Assembly (NCBI GenBank): GCA_021162545.1 | Contig: JAGGYM010000004.1 | Location: 1 to 32,486, forward strand | Reading direction: 5' to 3' | DNA length: 32,486 nucleotides | Source: Dehalococcoidia bacterium | GTDB lineage: Bacteria; Chloroflexota; Dehalococcoidia; GIF9; AB-539-J10 | Shown here: positions 9,239-18,036 of the stretch, one piece after another | How the letters are laid out: each line of letters opens with the position of its first letter | Position numbering within the stretch: position 1 is the stretch's first letter | Position numbers and translations under genes: made by a program | The notes under the pieces: model-generated | The model's database searches: none | What the model was told of the DNA's origin: nothing | Seen by the model: only the letters and a program-made list of their open reading frames with translations

Positions 9239-12238
9239 ATGAATGCCCATACCGTAATCCCCCTGATTGCCAGCGTCGCCTATATACCGCTATTCATCAT
9301 TCTGCTGCTCAACCGGCCCTGGAATGACCAGCAAAGGCTTTTCATCCTGTTCCTGCTTCCTGCCTTTTTGTGGAGCTTTAGCGACGTCTTTTTCCGCAGC
9401 GATTTCTTTCCCCAGGATAAAGTCCTGCTGGTTCAAATTGTACTCTCCTGCAGCATATGGACAGCGGTTGGGGCCCACTACTTCCTGCGCTCCTTCTACC
9501 AGGCCGATAAAACAAAGTTCCCCTTTATCTACATCCTGCCAGTAAGCACTGTTGTCCTGGCTGCGCTGGGCTATATACCCGGAAGCGTCGAAGCTATCGC
9601 CACCGGGCTCAAGGTAAACTACGGCATTACATTCTTACTTATCATAGCCATTGCCTTCGCCATCCTCATCAGGGACGCCTATCTTCTGGTGAAAAAACGC
9701 AGAATTTTAAGCGACATTTCCGAGCGCAATCGACTCGCTTATCTCATCCTTGCCATTGCCGTTACGCTTTTCTTCACCCTCAGCATCGCCACCAGGTGGG
9801 GCTCCGAATACCCGGCGAGCCATCTGGGCAACATGGCTGCCGCCGGCATCCTGACCTACTCCATCATGGCATATCGCCTGCTGGATATCAGGGTCGTTTT
9901 CCGTCGCATGCTGATATACGTGACCCTTTATGCCACCGCCATCGCCCTCTTCGCACTGCTGTTCATCCTGGCTCACCTGGTTTTCAATTTTAAACCTGAT
10001 ATTGCCACGCTGGCAGTAGCTCTCATTTTAGGAATTCCAATTATCGCATTTTTTGCTCATAGAGGACGCACCGCCTGGAAAGCCAGGTTGGAGCAAACAC
10101 TCGTGGGAGAGAAATACAATTACCGCAGGAAACTGTCACTGCTCGCCTCTGAAATACAAACATCTCCCTCCCTGGAAAAGATTGGACACAAGTTTACCTC
10201 CCTGCTCGCCCAATCCATCGAATGCCAGAGGGCCAGCTTGCTCCTGCCAGAAAATGTCAGCGGGGATTTCCGCACCACCTTCACTTATCCCCCCGTGGAG
10301 AGCAACCCTCTGTGCAAACTCAAGTTGAGGGGAGACAGCCCCATCGTGGCTCAACTGAAGAAAGCGGAGGAAATATTGTCACGGGACCTCAGCATATCAC
10401 CTCAATTTCAATCTATGTGGCAGGAAGAGAAAGAAGATATCCGGTCAGCTGCGGTAGAGATATTTCTTCCCCTGATAAATGACGGTGAGCTCGTGGCCAT
10501 CATGGCAATAGGCAACAAGCAAGATGGAAAACTCTACTCCGTTGAGGATATTCACATAGTAGAATCCATCAACAATTCCGTGGCAGCAAGCATAGAAAGA
10601 GCACATTTCCTGGAACAGCTGCGGGAACGGGATGAGGAAATAGAACTCATCAGCCACTTGACCTCGATCATAACTTCAAACATAAACATCGAGGAGATAT
10701 TCGAAGGCTTCATTCAAGAGCTACGCAAGGTAATCTCCGTTGACTGGGCAGCAATTGCCCTGCTGGAGACAGATGAACTCCGCTTCTGGGCCATATCCAG
10801 CGCCAGAGACTCGTCGTGGCAGGTGCAGGAAAGCATCCCGCTTAAAGGAACTACTACCGAGCTGGTATGCAAGGAAAAGAGGAGCATCTACGAACCAGAC
10901 ATAGCATTGCACCAGAGATTCCGGACCGCAAAAGACCACCTGAAACAGGGAATGCACTCCATTCTTAACCTGCCCCTGGTGATTAAAAACAGGAGCATCG
11001 GCAGCCTGATACTAGCAAGCTACAAGCGCGATGCCTACACCTCCCAACAAATAAAGCTGCTGGAACAGCTCACGCTGCAAATCGCTCACCCCGTAGAGAA
11101 CTCCAGGATTTACGCCCAGGTTTCACAGAGGGCTCGCATCGACGAGCTCACGGGGCTGTTCAACCGCCGGCATTTCGAGGAACGCCTCAAAATAGAACTT
11201 GCCCGACACGCCAGGTATGGTGGCGTATTCTCCCTGTTCATGATCGACCTCGATGGTTTCAAGACATACAACGATCTGTACGGGCATCCCTCGGGCGATG
11301 AACTTCTCAGGCACGTGGGAAAGATCATCATGAATTCCGTTAGAAATTCCGATCAGTCCTTCCGTTACGGAGGTGATGAATTCACCGTCATTCTACCCGA
11401 GACTCCCGTGGATGATGCCTACAGCGTAGCAGAACGAGTTCGAGAACAAATTGCCCTTGAGATGGACGCAAGGCAGATCGCCCTGACCTGCAGCATCGGC
11501 CTGTCCAGTTATCCTTCAGACGGAGTGATGTCAGGAGAGCTCGTTACCTCAGCAGATACAGCCCTGTACTATGCCAAGCGCACCGGCGGCAACAGGAGCT
11601 ACCTCTCCTCTCGAATCCTGTCCGAATCACCAGCGAATACGGGAACTTACGCCCGGGGTAGCGGCCTGAGCGCCGTTTACGCTCTGGCATCGGCAGTTGA
11701 CGCCAAAGACCCACACACCTACGACCACTCCAGAAAAGTCAATATCTATGCTGTAGCCCTTGCTGAAGCCATTGGTTTACCACCCGATAACGTGTCCAGA
11801 ATAAGCACTGCCGCCCTGCTCCACGACATCGGTAAGATCGGCATACCGGACAAGATACTGAACAAAGACGGGCCACTCAACAAGGAGGAGTGGGAAGCGA
11901 TAAGAAGCCACCCGCGCCTTGGAGCAAACATCGTCGGCAACATACCGGGACTGGTTCCCACGTTAAGCGGCATTCTCTATCACCACGAGCGCTATGACGG
12001 CTCCGGATATCCCGAAGGACTCAAAGGAGAAGAAATCCCCATCGAAGCTCGCATCATGTCCATCGCTGATGCTTACGCTGCCATGACTTCTGCCCGCTCC
12101 TACCGTGACGCTTACCACGAAGAGAAAGCACTGAGAGAGCTCAAGAAAAACGCCGGCAAGCAGTTCGACCCCGGGCTGACGGAGGCATTTATCACCCTGG
12201 TCCAGTCCAGCATCCCCAGCAAGTGGAAACAGGAGTAA
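9239..12238 (+). CDS. 7TM-GAF-GAF-GGDEF-HD-GYP bifunctional c-di-GMP synthase/phosphodiesterase
   Basis: N-terminal multi-TM region, GAF-like segments, GGDEF motif (FRYGGDEFTVILPE) with upstream RNSD I-site, HD-GYP motifs (LLHDIGKIGIPD, HHERYDGSGYPEGL). Confidence 0.92.
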   Translation: MNAHTVIPLIASVAYIPLFIILLLNRPWNDQQRLFILFLLPAFLWSFSDVFFRSDFFPQDKVLLVQIVLSCSIWTAVGAHYFLRSFYQADKTKFPFIYILPVSTVVLAALGYIPGSVEAIATGLKVNYGITFLLIIAIAFAILIRDAYLLVKKRRILSDISERNRLAYLILAIAVTLFFTLSIATRWGSEYPASHLGNMAAAGILTYSIMAYRLLDIRVVFRRMLIYVTLYATAIALFALLFILAHLVFNFKPDIATLAVALILGIPIIAFFAHRGRTAWKARLEQTLVGEKYNYRRKLSLLASEIQTSPSLEKIGHKFTSLLAQSIECQRASLLLPENVSGDFRTTFTYPPVESNPLCKLKLRGDSPIVAQLKKAEEILSRDLSISPQFQSMWQEEKEDIRSAAVEIFLPLINDGELVAIMAIGNKQDGKLYSVEDIHIVESINNSVAASIERAHFLEQLRERDEEIELISHLTSIITSNINIEEIFEGFIQELRKVISVDWAAIALLETDELRFWAISSARDSSWQVQESIPLKGTTTELVCKEKRSIYEPDIALHQRFRTAKDHLKQGMHSILNLPLVIKNRSIGSLILASYKRDAYTSQQIKLLEQLTLQIAHPVENSRIYAQVSQRARIDELTGLFNRRHFEERLKIELARHARYGGVFSLFMIDLDGFKTYNDLYGHPSGDELLRHVGKIIMNSVRNSDQSFRYGGDEFTVILPETPVDDAYSVAERVREQIALEMDARQIALTCSIGLSSYPSDGVMSGELVTSADTALYYAKRTGGNRSYLSSRILSESPANTGTYARGSGLSAVYALASAVDAKDPHTYDHSRKVNIYAVALAEAIGLPPDNVSRISTAALLHDIGKIGIPDKILNKDGPLNKEEWEAIRSHPRLGANIVGNIPGLVPTLSGILYHHERYDGSGYPEGLKGEEIPIEARIMSIADAYAAMTSARSYRDAYHEEKALRELKKNAGKQFDPGLTEAFITLVQSSIPSKWKQE

Positions 12239-12278
12239 CCGCTCTCCAAATCCATAGGCAGGGGAAAGCCAGACACAG

Positions 12279-12307
12279 TTGACGAATGCTCACGGATGAG
12301 ATAAAGT
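12279..12307 (+). promoter_or_regulatory. Candidate promoter of the tRNA-Leu/Arg/Val cluster
   Basis: TTGACG-N17-TAAAGT, about 80 nt upstream of tRNA-Leu. Confidence 0.4.
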
Positions 12308-12389
12308 AATCCCCACTTCCCCCCTTCAATACTTTGGGAATACTGGCAATTATATTTGTATCCCCGGAGAAGGGAGAGTTTGCTTAAGT

Positions 12390-12475
12390 GCCGAAGTGGC
12401 GGAATGGCAGACGCGCTACGTTCAGGACGTAGTGTCTTTACGGACATGAGGGTTCAAGTCCCTCCTTCGGCACCA
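12390..12475 (+). tRNA. tRNA-Leu (anticodon CAG), CCA encoded
   Basis: GCCGAAG/CTTCGGC acceptor, CTACG-TTCAGGA-CGTAG anticodon arm, long variable arm, GGTTCAAGTCC T-arm, ACCA end. Confidence 0.95.
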
Positions 12476-12526
12476 CCTCAGGCTCTCCAGATGCAGGGCA
12501 GATATAAGAAGCTTGGAAGTAGGCAT

Positions 12527-12603
12527 GCGCCTGTAGCTCAGCAGGATAGAGCGCAGCCCTGCGAAGGCTGAGGTCGCGGGTTCAAATCCCGCCAGGCGTA
12601 CCA
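12527..12603 (+). tRNA. tRNA-Arg (anticodon GCG), CCA encoded
   Basis: GCGCCTG acceptor, CAGCC-CTGCGAA-GGCTG anticodon arm, GCGGG-TTCAAAT-CCCGC T-arm, A20 and C35 present. Confidence 0.93.
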
Positions 12604-12672
12604 GATAGAGGTAAGTGCAAGCTGAAGAGGAGAAAGTTTGAGGCACTACGTCCCGCCTTCTCTATTAGAATA

Positions 12673-12749
12673 GGGCGGTTAGCTCAGTTGGTTAGAGCGC
12701 CTGCTTTACACGCAGGAGGCCAGAGGTTCAAGTCCTCTACTGCCCACCA
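12673..12749 (+). tRNA. tRNA-Val (anticodon TAC), CCA encoded
   Basis: GGGCGGT/ACTGCCC acceptor, CCTGC-TTTACAC-GCAGG anticodon arm, GAGGTTCAAGTCCTC T-arm. Confidence 0.95.
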
Positions 12750-12751
12750 GT

Positions 12752-13369
12752 ATGAACACAATGTCTGAACTTACAAGGCAGAAAATTACCGAGGCTCTGC
12801 TCAACAATAAAAAGAAGCGGAACCACAACAGTGGTCTTACGCCTTCAGCCGTGCTCGTGCCCCTGTTTTACAGGGAAGAGCAATGTTACCTTCTCTTCAC
12901 CAGAAGGAGCGAAAGGGTAAACTTTCACAAGGGGGAGTTCTGTTTTCCTGGAGGAACACACGAAGAATATGACTCAACACTGCTTCAAACCGCCCTCAGG
13001 GAAGCCAGCGAGGAGATAGGCCTGAAATCCAGAGACGCAGAGATATTGGGAGAACTTGATGACTGCATCACACGGAACACGCATTATGTCATTTCCCCAT
13101 TCGTTACCTTTATCCCATATCCTTACACTTTCAAATTAGACGGCAAGGAAGTGGAGCAAATTCTCACCGTGCCGCTATCAATTCTGGTAGATGAAACCTT
13201 CTCCGGGCAGAACAGTTATCACACGGGGGAAGGTAAAACCGAGGACGAAATATCCTATGAATACGCAGGATACACCATCTTCGGAGCTACTGCCAGGATC
13301 CTGAGACAATTCATCCATATCTTATGCCCCAAGAACAACGGCTACTGGAAGGCAGTGCCTGTGGTGTAG
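12752..13369 (+). CDS. NUDIX hydrolase, CoA pyrophosphatase-like
   Basis: Nudix box GGTHEEYDSTLLQTALREASEEIGL preceded by LLFTRRSERVNFHKGEFCFPGG. Start could also be the second Met (12761). Confidence 0.88.
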   Translation: MNTMSELTRQKITEALLNNKKKRNHNSGLTPSAVLVPLFYREEQCYLLFTRRSERVNFHKGEFCFPGGTHEEYDSTLLQTALREASEEIGLKSRDAEILGELDDCITRNTHYVISPFVTFIPYPYTFKLDGKEVEQILTVPLSILVDETFSGQNSYHTGEGKTEDEISYEYAGYTIFGATARILRQFIHILCPKNNGYWKAVPVV

Positions 13370-13403
13370 AATAACAGGGAGGGCAAGCTCCGAATTCTAA
13401 AAT

Positions 13404-13422
13404 GCCTGCCTGGTAGGCAGGC
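13404..13422. repeat. Perfect inverted repeat GCCTGCC-TGGTA-GGCAGGC
   Basis: 7-bp arms, 5-nt loop, in the NUDIX/VTT intergenic gap. Confidence 0.7.
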
Positions 13423-13439
13423 GAAGTTCCAGACACGTT

Positions 13440-14036
13440 GTGGACATTCCATCACTAAAAGTAGCGAAGAGAAAACCTTCTAAGCGGGAAATAATAATAG
13501 GAGGCGTGTCCCTCGCGATTACCATCGCTCTCTGCATCTTCATCGTGCGCCATCGCATCTACATGGAGGAGATATCGCAATGGGGATATATCGGTTGCTT
13601 CATCATCAACATCCTCGCCAGCGGAACTGTGGTCATGCCCGGTTTCGGCACCCTGCTCACTTTTACCCTCGGTGGAGTGCTTAACCCGGCTATCGTGGGC
13701 GCAGTAGCCGGATTCGGAGAGACACTGGGAGCACTGGGGGCCTACTTCACCGGATACAACGGCAGACACCTGTTCCAGAGCACCGAAGAGAATTTATTCT
13801 ACATCCGCATCGACAACTTTTTCCATCGCCACGGCTCCAAGGGCGTTTTCTTCATGGCCGCCATCTTCAATCCCATCTTTTACCCCTTTGCCGTAGCCCT
13901 GGGCATGTTGCGTTTCAAGCTGATGCAATTCTTCCTCGCCACCTGGGCAGGAAGGACGATCAAGAACATGGTCCTGGCCTACCTGGGATATCTTGGCCTG
14001 CACTCCGTACTAAAATGGCTTGGATTGGACCTCTAA
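13440..14036 (+). CDS. VTT-domain (SNARE-associated/DedA-like) membrane protein
   Basis: 198 aa, GTG start; several TM segments; FNPIFYPFAVALGMLRFKLMQFFLATWAGRTIKN. Confidence 0.75.
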   Translation: MDIPSLKVAKRKPSKREIIIGGVSLAITIALCIFIVRHRIYMEEISQWGYIGCFIINILASGTVVMPGFGTLLTFTLGGVLNPAIVGAVAGFGETLGALGAYFTGYNGRHLFQSTEENLFYIRIDNFFHRHGSKGVFFMAAIFNPIFYPFAVALGMLRFKLMQFFLATWAGRTIKNMVLAYLGYLGLHSVLKWLGLDL

Positions 14037-14037
14037 T

Positions 14038-14067
14038 TTGAATCACGCCGTTTCCCTTTGCTATAAT
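14038..14067 (+). promoter_or_regulatory. Candidate promoter of tRNA-Ala
   Basis: TTGAAT-N18-TATAAT; -10 ends 6 nt before the mature tRNA 5' end. Confidence 0.6.
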
Positions 14068-14073
14068 CGCTCT

Positions 14074-14149
14074 GGGGCTGTAGCTCAGTTGGGAGAGCGC
14101 CTCAATGGCATTGAGGAGGCAGTGGGTTCGAATCCCATCAGCTCCACCA
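14074..14149 (+). tRNA. tRNA-Ala (anticodon GGC), CCA encoded
   Basis: GGGGCTG/CAGCTCC acceptor, CCTCA-ATGGCAT-TGAGG anticodon arm, GTGGGTTCGAATCCCAT T-arm. Confidence 0.95.
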
Positions 14150-14426
14150 CACAAGGCTGATAATAAGAGCCGTTGGCGTTATTGTAAACGGTGAGGTCGA
14201 TCCCACTTATCACTGGCAGGGCATGCCCCAGCTTGATGCCAACCAGAATCCAGTCCTCCAGAGTAGAACGCAGTTCAGCTTCACACTGTTGCAGGGATAT
14301 TCCAAAAGCTATTACTCCCACACAGGAAGGAATTCGCCCTGCAAAAGTGCCACCCTCCAGCTTATCATAGACAGCTTGTGCCAGAGCCTGGCTAACATAG
14401 TCGGCAAGAACATATTGCACACCCAC
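14085..14426 (-). pseudogene. HicB-family antitoxin-like fragment, orphan, reading through into antisense of tRNA-Ala
   Basis: DYVSQALAQAVYDKLEGGTFAGRIPSCVGVIAFGISLQQCEAELRSTLEDWILVGIKLGHALPVISGIDL resembles the HicB pattern (YxxALxxAxYxxLxDGTxxGxIPxxxGVxAxGxTLxxCxxELxxxLEdW); GAGGTG Shine-Dalgarno before GTG 14426; C-terminal VELMGFEPTASSMPLRRSPN is antisense tRNA-Ala; no HicA visible. Confidence 0.6.
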
Positions 14427-14731
14427 GAAGCACCTCTCTATCGTCTCATAGCTCACAATTATATCATATGGGGAATTTGAACCACTATTAGTGATTGTGG
14501 AATGCGACAGAGATGTCCATTCCTCTCCCCCAAAGTAAATTATGAGTTGTGAGCAGATCTTCTTCCACCAATCGCTACCTGTCCCTGACAAGCTGGTATC
14601 TTCCAGGTGAGCAGGGAAGACATCAGCACCAAAAAGCTGCATACCGAGTTTGACAATTCATCATCATATGAAGCAAAATTGCGGGGTCCCCTTCGGGTTG
14701 TGGTTGGGTCTTTCCGGATAATACCCTCAAC

Positions 14732-15748
14732 ATGGGAAGAGCGATGAGAGATAAGCGTAGCCTTATTTTTTCTATTTCCCTCGTCCTGTTGCTCATTTTA
14801 CTGGGCCAGGTTTTCGCATGCAGTAAAACGCCGCAAAGATTCGAGGAAACCCGTTCCCTGATGGACACCTATGTCTCGGTCGCAGTCTACTCCGACGAAA
14901 AGATGGCAGAAGAAGCCACCAACGCTGCCTTCGATCGCATGGAGGAAATAGAAGCCACGGCTTCGACCTTCGACAGCGAAAGCGAGGCATTCCAGCTCAA
15001 CCGGGACGGGTTCCTGAACAACTCCTCAAATGACCTGCAGGAATTGATAAGCATGTCTCTGGATTACAGCAAGCAGACCAATGGGTGTTTCGATATAACC
15101 ATACAGCCGGTACTGGACCTGTGGGCAGAAGGACTGTGGAAAGAGGACGAGTCAACTCAAAAGACGCGGATAGAGGAGGCGCTACAACTGGTCGGCTGGG
15201 ACAAGATAGGCCTTGAAAGCAACAGGATATATCTCAAGGTGCCGGGAATGAAGATAACTCTCGGAGGAATTGCCAAGGGCTACGCAGTGGACAGCGCGCT
15301 GCACGTCCTCCGCGATATGGGAGTCAAACACGCCCTGGTAAATGCCGGTGGAGACATGGGCATGATAGGTTCCAAGCCAGGGAATGAGCCATGGACCATC
15401 GCCCTGGAGAACCCGGACGACCAAAACCAGAGCATTGCAACCTTCAAACTCTCCGACAAGGCGATAGCAACTTCGGGGAACTACGAGAGATACTTCGACC
15501 CCGAGAAGAAAGCACACCACATCATCGACCCCAGAACGGGATTCTCAGCGAATGAGTGCATCAGCGTTACCATAATAGCAGACACCTGTACCCGTGCTGA
15601 TGCCCTGGCTACTTCGGTCTTCGTAATGGGGCCCGTGGAGGGCATGAAGCTGGTGGAGTCACTAGATGACGTAGAGTGTCTCCTGATCGACTCCGATAGA
15701 GAAATACACTATTCACGGGGGTTGTCAAACTACCTGGACGAGGGATAG
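14732..15748 (+). CDS. apbE: FAD:protein FMN transferase ApbE (lipoprotein)
   Basis: Lipobox-like LLGQVFAC; TASTFDSESEAFQLN, GGIAKGYAVDSALHVL, LVNAGGDMGMIG, HHIIDPRTGFSA. Confidence 0.93.
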   Translation: MGRAMRDKRSLIFSISLVLLLILLGQVFACSKTPQRFEETRSLMDTYVSVAVYSDEKMAEEATNAAFDRMEEIEATASTFDSESEAFQLNRDGFLNNSSNDLQELISMSLDYSKQTNGCFDITIQPVLDLWAEGLWKEDESTQKTRIEEALQLVGWDKIGLESNRIYLKVPGMKITLGGIAKGYAVDSALHVLRDMGVKHALVNAGGDMGMIGSKPGNEPWTIALENPDDQNQSIATFKLSDKAIATSGNYERYFDPEKKAHHIIDPRTGFSANECISVTIIADTCTRADALATSVFVMGPVEGMKLVESLDDVECLLIDSDREIHYSRGLSNYLDEG

Positions 15749-15757
15749 GGCAGACAA

Positions 15758-17092
15758 TTGGCAGGAATAATACTTAAGAAGAGAAGCACTCCCCATGGAG
15801 TGAAAATTCCAGAATCCAAACCCACAGGGAACAAGCCAATTGAGACGCTCCCATTCCCCAAGAAGGCAATTGTTCCTCTGCACCAGAATCTTGGTGTACC
15901 CTGTGAGCCACTGGTCAAAAAAGGCGACAGCGTAAAAACGGGCGAAAAGATCGGCGACTCCGAGAGCTACGTTTCCGCGCCGATACACTCGCCAATATCC
16001 GGAGAGGTAACGGGTTTCACCAAGCTCATAGGCCCCACTACCGGGCGTCTGACCGATGCCATAATTATAACAGCGGATGGAAGGAATACCTGGGAAGAGC
16101 CGGAGGCAGCAAAAGACATAGCGGCACTCTCCCGGGACGAGATAATAGCACTGGTAAGAGAGGCGGGCATCGTGGGGCTGGGAGGAGCAACCTTCCCCAG
16201 CCACATTAAGCTCTCTCCCCCGGAAGGCAAGAAGATAGATACGCTGATTCTAAATGGATGTGAGTGCGAACCTTTCATCACATCGGACCACCGCATAATG
16301 CTGGAATACGGGGAGAAGATACTCCTGGGACTAGGCCTGTCAAAGAAAGTTTTCAAACCCGACAGAATCTACATCGCCATAGAGGACAACAAGCAAGATG
16401 CGATAGACCACATGGAAGAGCTCGTTATGGAGATGGGGCTGGACAGGAACATCAGAATAGTTCCACTGAAGTCGAAATATCCCATGGGAGGAGAGAAAAT
16501 TCTCATAAAGGTCATCACGGGACGCGAAGTTCCCAGCGGCGGATTACCCCTGGACGTCGGAGCGGTGGTCCAAAGCATAAGTACCGTCAAAGCAATGTAC
16601 GATGCTATCTTCGATGGCAAGCCACTGATCGAAAGGGTAGTCACGGTCACAGGACTGGTAGAGAGGCCAGGAAACCTGTGCGTGAGATTTGGCACGCCGC
16701 TGAGAGAAGTAATAGATTACTGCGGAGGAATAAAGAAAAACGTCAACGAAATCCTCCTCGGAGGCCCCATGATGGGCACCTCTTGCTTTGACCTTGACTT
16801 CCCGGTGACCAAGGGCGTCAACTGCATACTGGCTAAGGAAAGCACCCCGGTAAAAGAAGAAAACTGCATCAGGTGTGGCAGGTGCCTGGATGCCTGTTCC
16901 ATGGACCTGATACCAACCAACTTCGTCAAATACGTCAAGAATCACGACTATGCCGCCTGCAAGAAAGCTTCAATCGCCGATTGCATTGAATGTGGAGCGT
17001 GTGCCTACTCCTGTCCAGCACACATTCCAATAGTGGAGTATATAAAAATAGCGAAGGGTGAGTTAGCCAACAAGAAGCGAATAAAGAAATGA
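15758..17092 (+). CDS. rnfC: Ion-translocating ferredoxin:NAD+ oxidoreductase subunit RnfC
   Basis: TTG start; GVKIPESK..., GLGGATFPSHIK, NGCECEPFIT, two 4Fe-4S motifs CIRCGRCLDAC and CIECGACAYSCP. Confidence 0.96.
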   Translation: MAGIILKKRSTPHGVKIPESKPTGNKPIETLPFPKKAIVPLHQNLGVPCEPLVKKGDSVKTGEKIGDSESYVSAPIHSPISGEVTGFTKLIGPTTGRLTDAIIITADGRNTWEEPEAAKDIAALSRDEIIALVREAGIVGLGGATFPSHIKLSPPEGKKIDTLILNGCECEPFITSDHRIMLEYGEKILLGLGLSKKVFKPDRIYIAIEDNKQDAIDHMEELVMEMGLDRNIRIVPLKSKYPMGGEKILIKVITGREVPSGGLPLDVGAVVQSISTVKAMYDAIFDGKPLIERVVTVTGLVERPGNLCVRFGTPLREVIDYCGGIKKNVNEILLGGPMMGTSCFDLDFPVTKGVNCILAKESTPVKEENCIRCGRCLDACSMDLIPTNFVKYVKNHDYAACKKASIADCIECGACAYSCPAHIPIVEYIKIAKGELANKKRIKK

Positions 17093-18036
17093 CGCAGGAG
17101 AAAAAGTTCCTGGTATCACCAGGCCCACACCTGTGGAGGAATCTCTCCACCAGCAAGATAATGTACCTGGTGGTGGCAGCCCTCATGTTCCCCGTGGGAG
17201 CAGCGATATATTATTTTGGTTACCACGCGCTCCTGATAATGGCGGTAAGTACAGCAACAGCTGTCCTGGCAGAATACGGGGTTAAAAAGTTGCGCCACGG
17301 GGAATTCACCATGGATGGGAGCGCCATCGTCACGGGTCTTATCATGGCGCTCACCCTGCCACCGACGATACCGTGGTGGATGGCCGCCATAGGAGCGGCA
17401 TTTGCCATGGCCATCGCCAGGGAAGCCTTCGGGGGACTGGGACACAACATCTTCAATCCGGCGCTGGCGGGAAGAGCCTTCCTGGCAGCCTGCTTCTCCG
17501 GAGAAATGTCAACCTGGGTGCTGCCGATGCATTTCTCCGTCGATGCCGTGACTGCCGCCACTCCCCTGAATGAGAGCTTCGTATGGCACGCGGATAAGAT
17601 ATCACTGTACAAAGACCTCCTCCTCGGTAACGTGGGAGGCTCGCTGGGTGAAACATCTGCCCTGCTCATACTAATTGGGGGAATCATGCTGCTTGTCCTG
17701 GGCATAATAAACTGGACCATTCCTGTAAGCTACATCGGGGCTGCCGCCCTGCTCTCTTTCTGTCTGGGGCAGGACGCCCTGCTGCAAGTTCTGGCAGGAG
17801 GATTGATGCTGGGAGCCTTCTTCATGGCAACGGATTATGTCACCTCCCCTATTACCAACAAAGGCAGAATCGTATTTGGTGTCGGAGCCGGAATATTGAC
17901 GGTGCTGATCAGGTGCTTTGGCGGCATGCCTGAAGGAGTCTGCTTCGCGATACTTTTCATGAACGCTCTCACTCCTCTCATCGACAGGTATATCAAACCG
18001 AGGCCTTATGGCTCTCAGCGAAAGGCGGCACAATGA
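17089..18036 (+). CDS. rnfD: RnfD membrane subunit
   Basis: Overlaps rnfC by 4 nt; GGLGHNIFNPALAGRAFL; FMN motif DAVTAATPL; MATDYVTSPIT. Confidence 0.95.
   Translation: MTQEKKFLVSPGPHLWRNLSTSKIMYLVVAALMFPVGAAIYYFGYHALLIMAVSTATAVLAEYGVKKLRHGEFTMDGSAIVTGLIMALTLPPTIPWWMAAIGAAFAMAIAREAFGGLGHNIFNPALAGRAFLAACFSGEMSTWVLPMHFSVDAVTAATPLNESFVWHADKISLYKDLLLGNVGGSLGETSALLILIGGIMLLVLGIINWTIPVSYIGAAALLSFCLGQDALLQVLAGGLMLGAFFMATDYVTSPITNKGRIVFGVGAGILTVLIRCFGGMPEGVCFAILFMNALTPLIDRYIKPRPYGSQRKAAQ

Noticed and set aside
12356-12571. 71-aa forward ORF
   Set aside because: Sense translation across two tRNA genes.
12422-12646. 74-aa reverse ORF (LAGFEPATSAFAG...RRRDLNPHV)
   Set aside because: Antisense translation of tRNA-Leu and tRNA-Arg genes, a well-known false-ORF pattern.
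14427-14642. N-terminal ~72 residues of the 185-aa reverse ORF
   Set aside because: No similarity to HicB; a Shine-Dalgarno and GTG at 14426 give a better start, so the upstream part is probably non-coding.
14074-14731. Integrated island at tRNA-Ala
   Set aside because: No integrase and no visible duplication of the tRNA 3' end; only a single HicB-like fragment.
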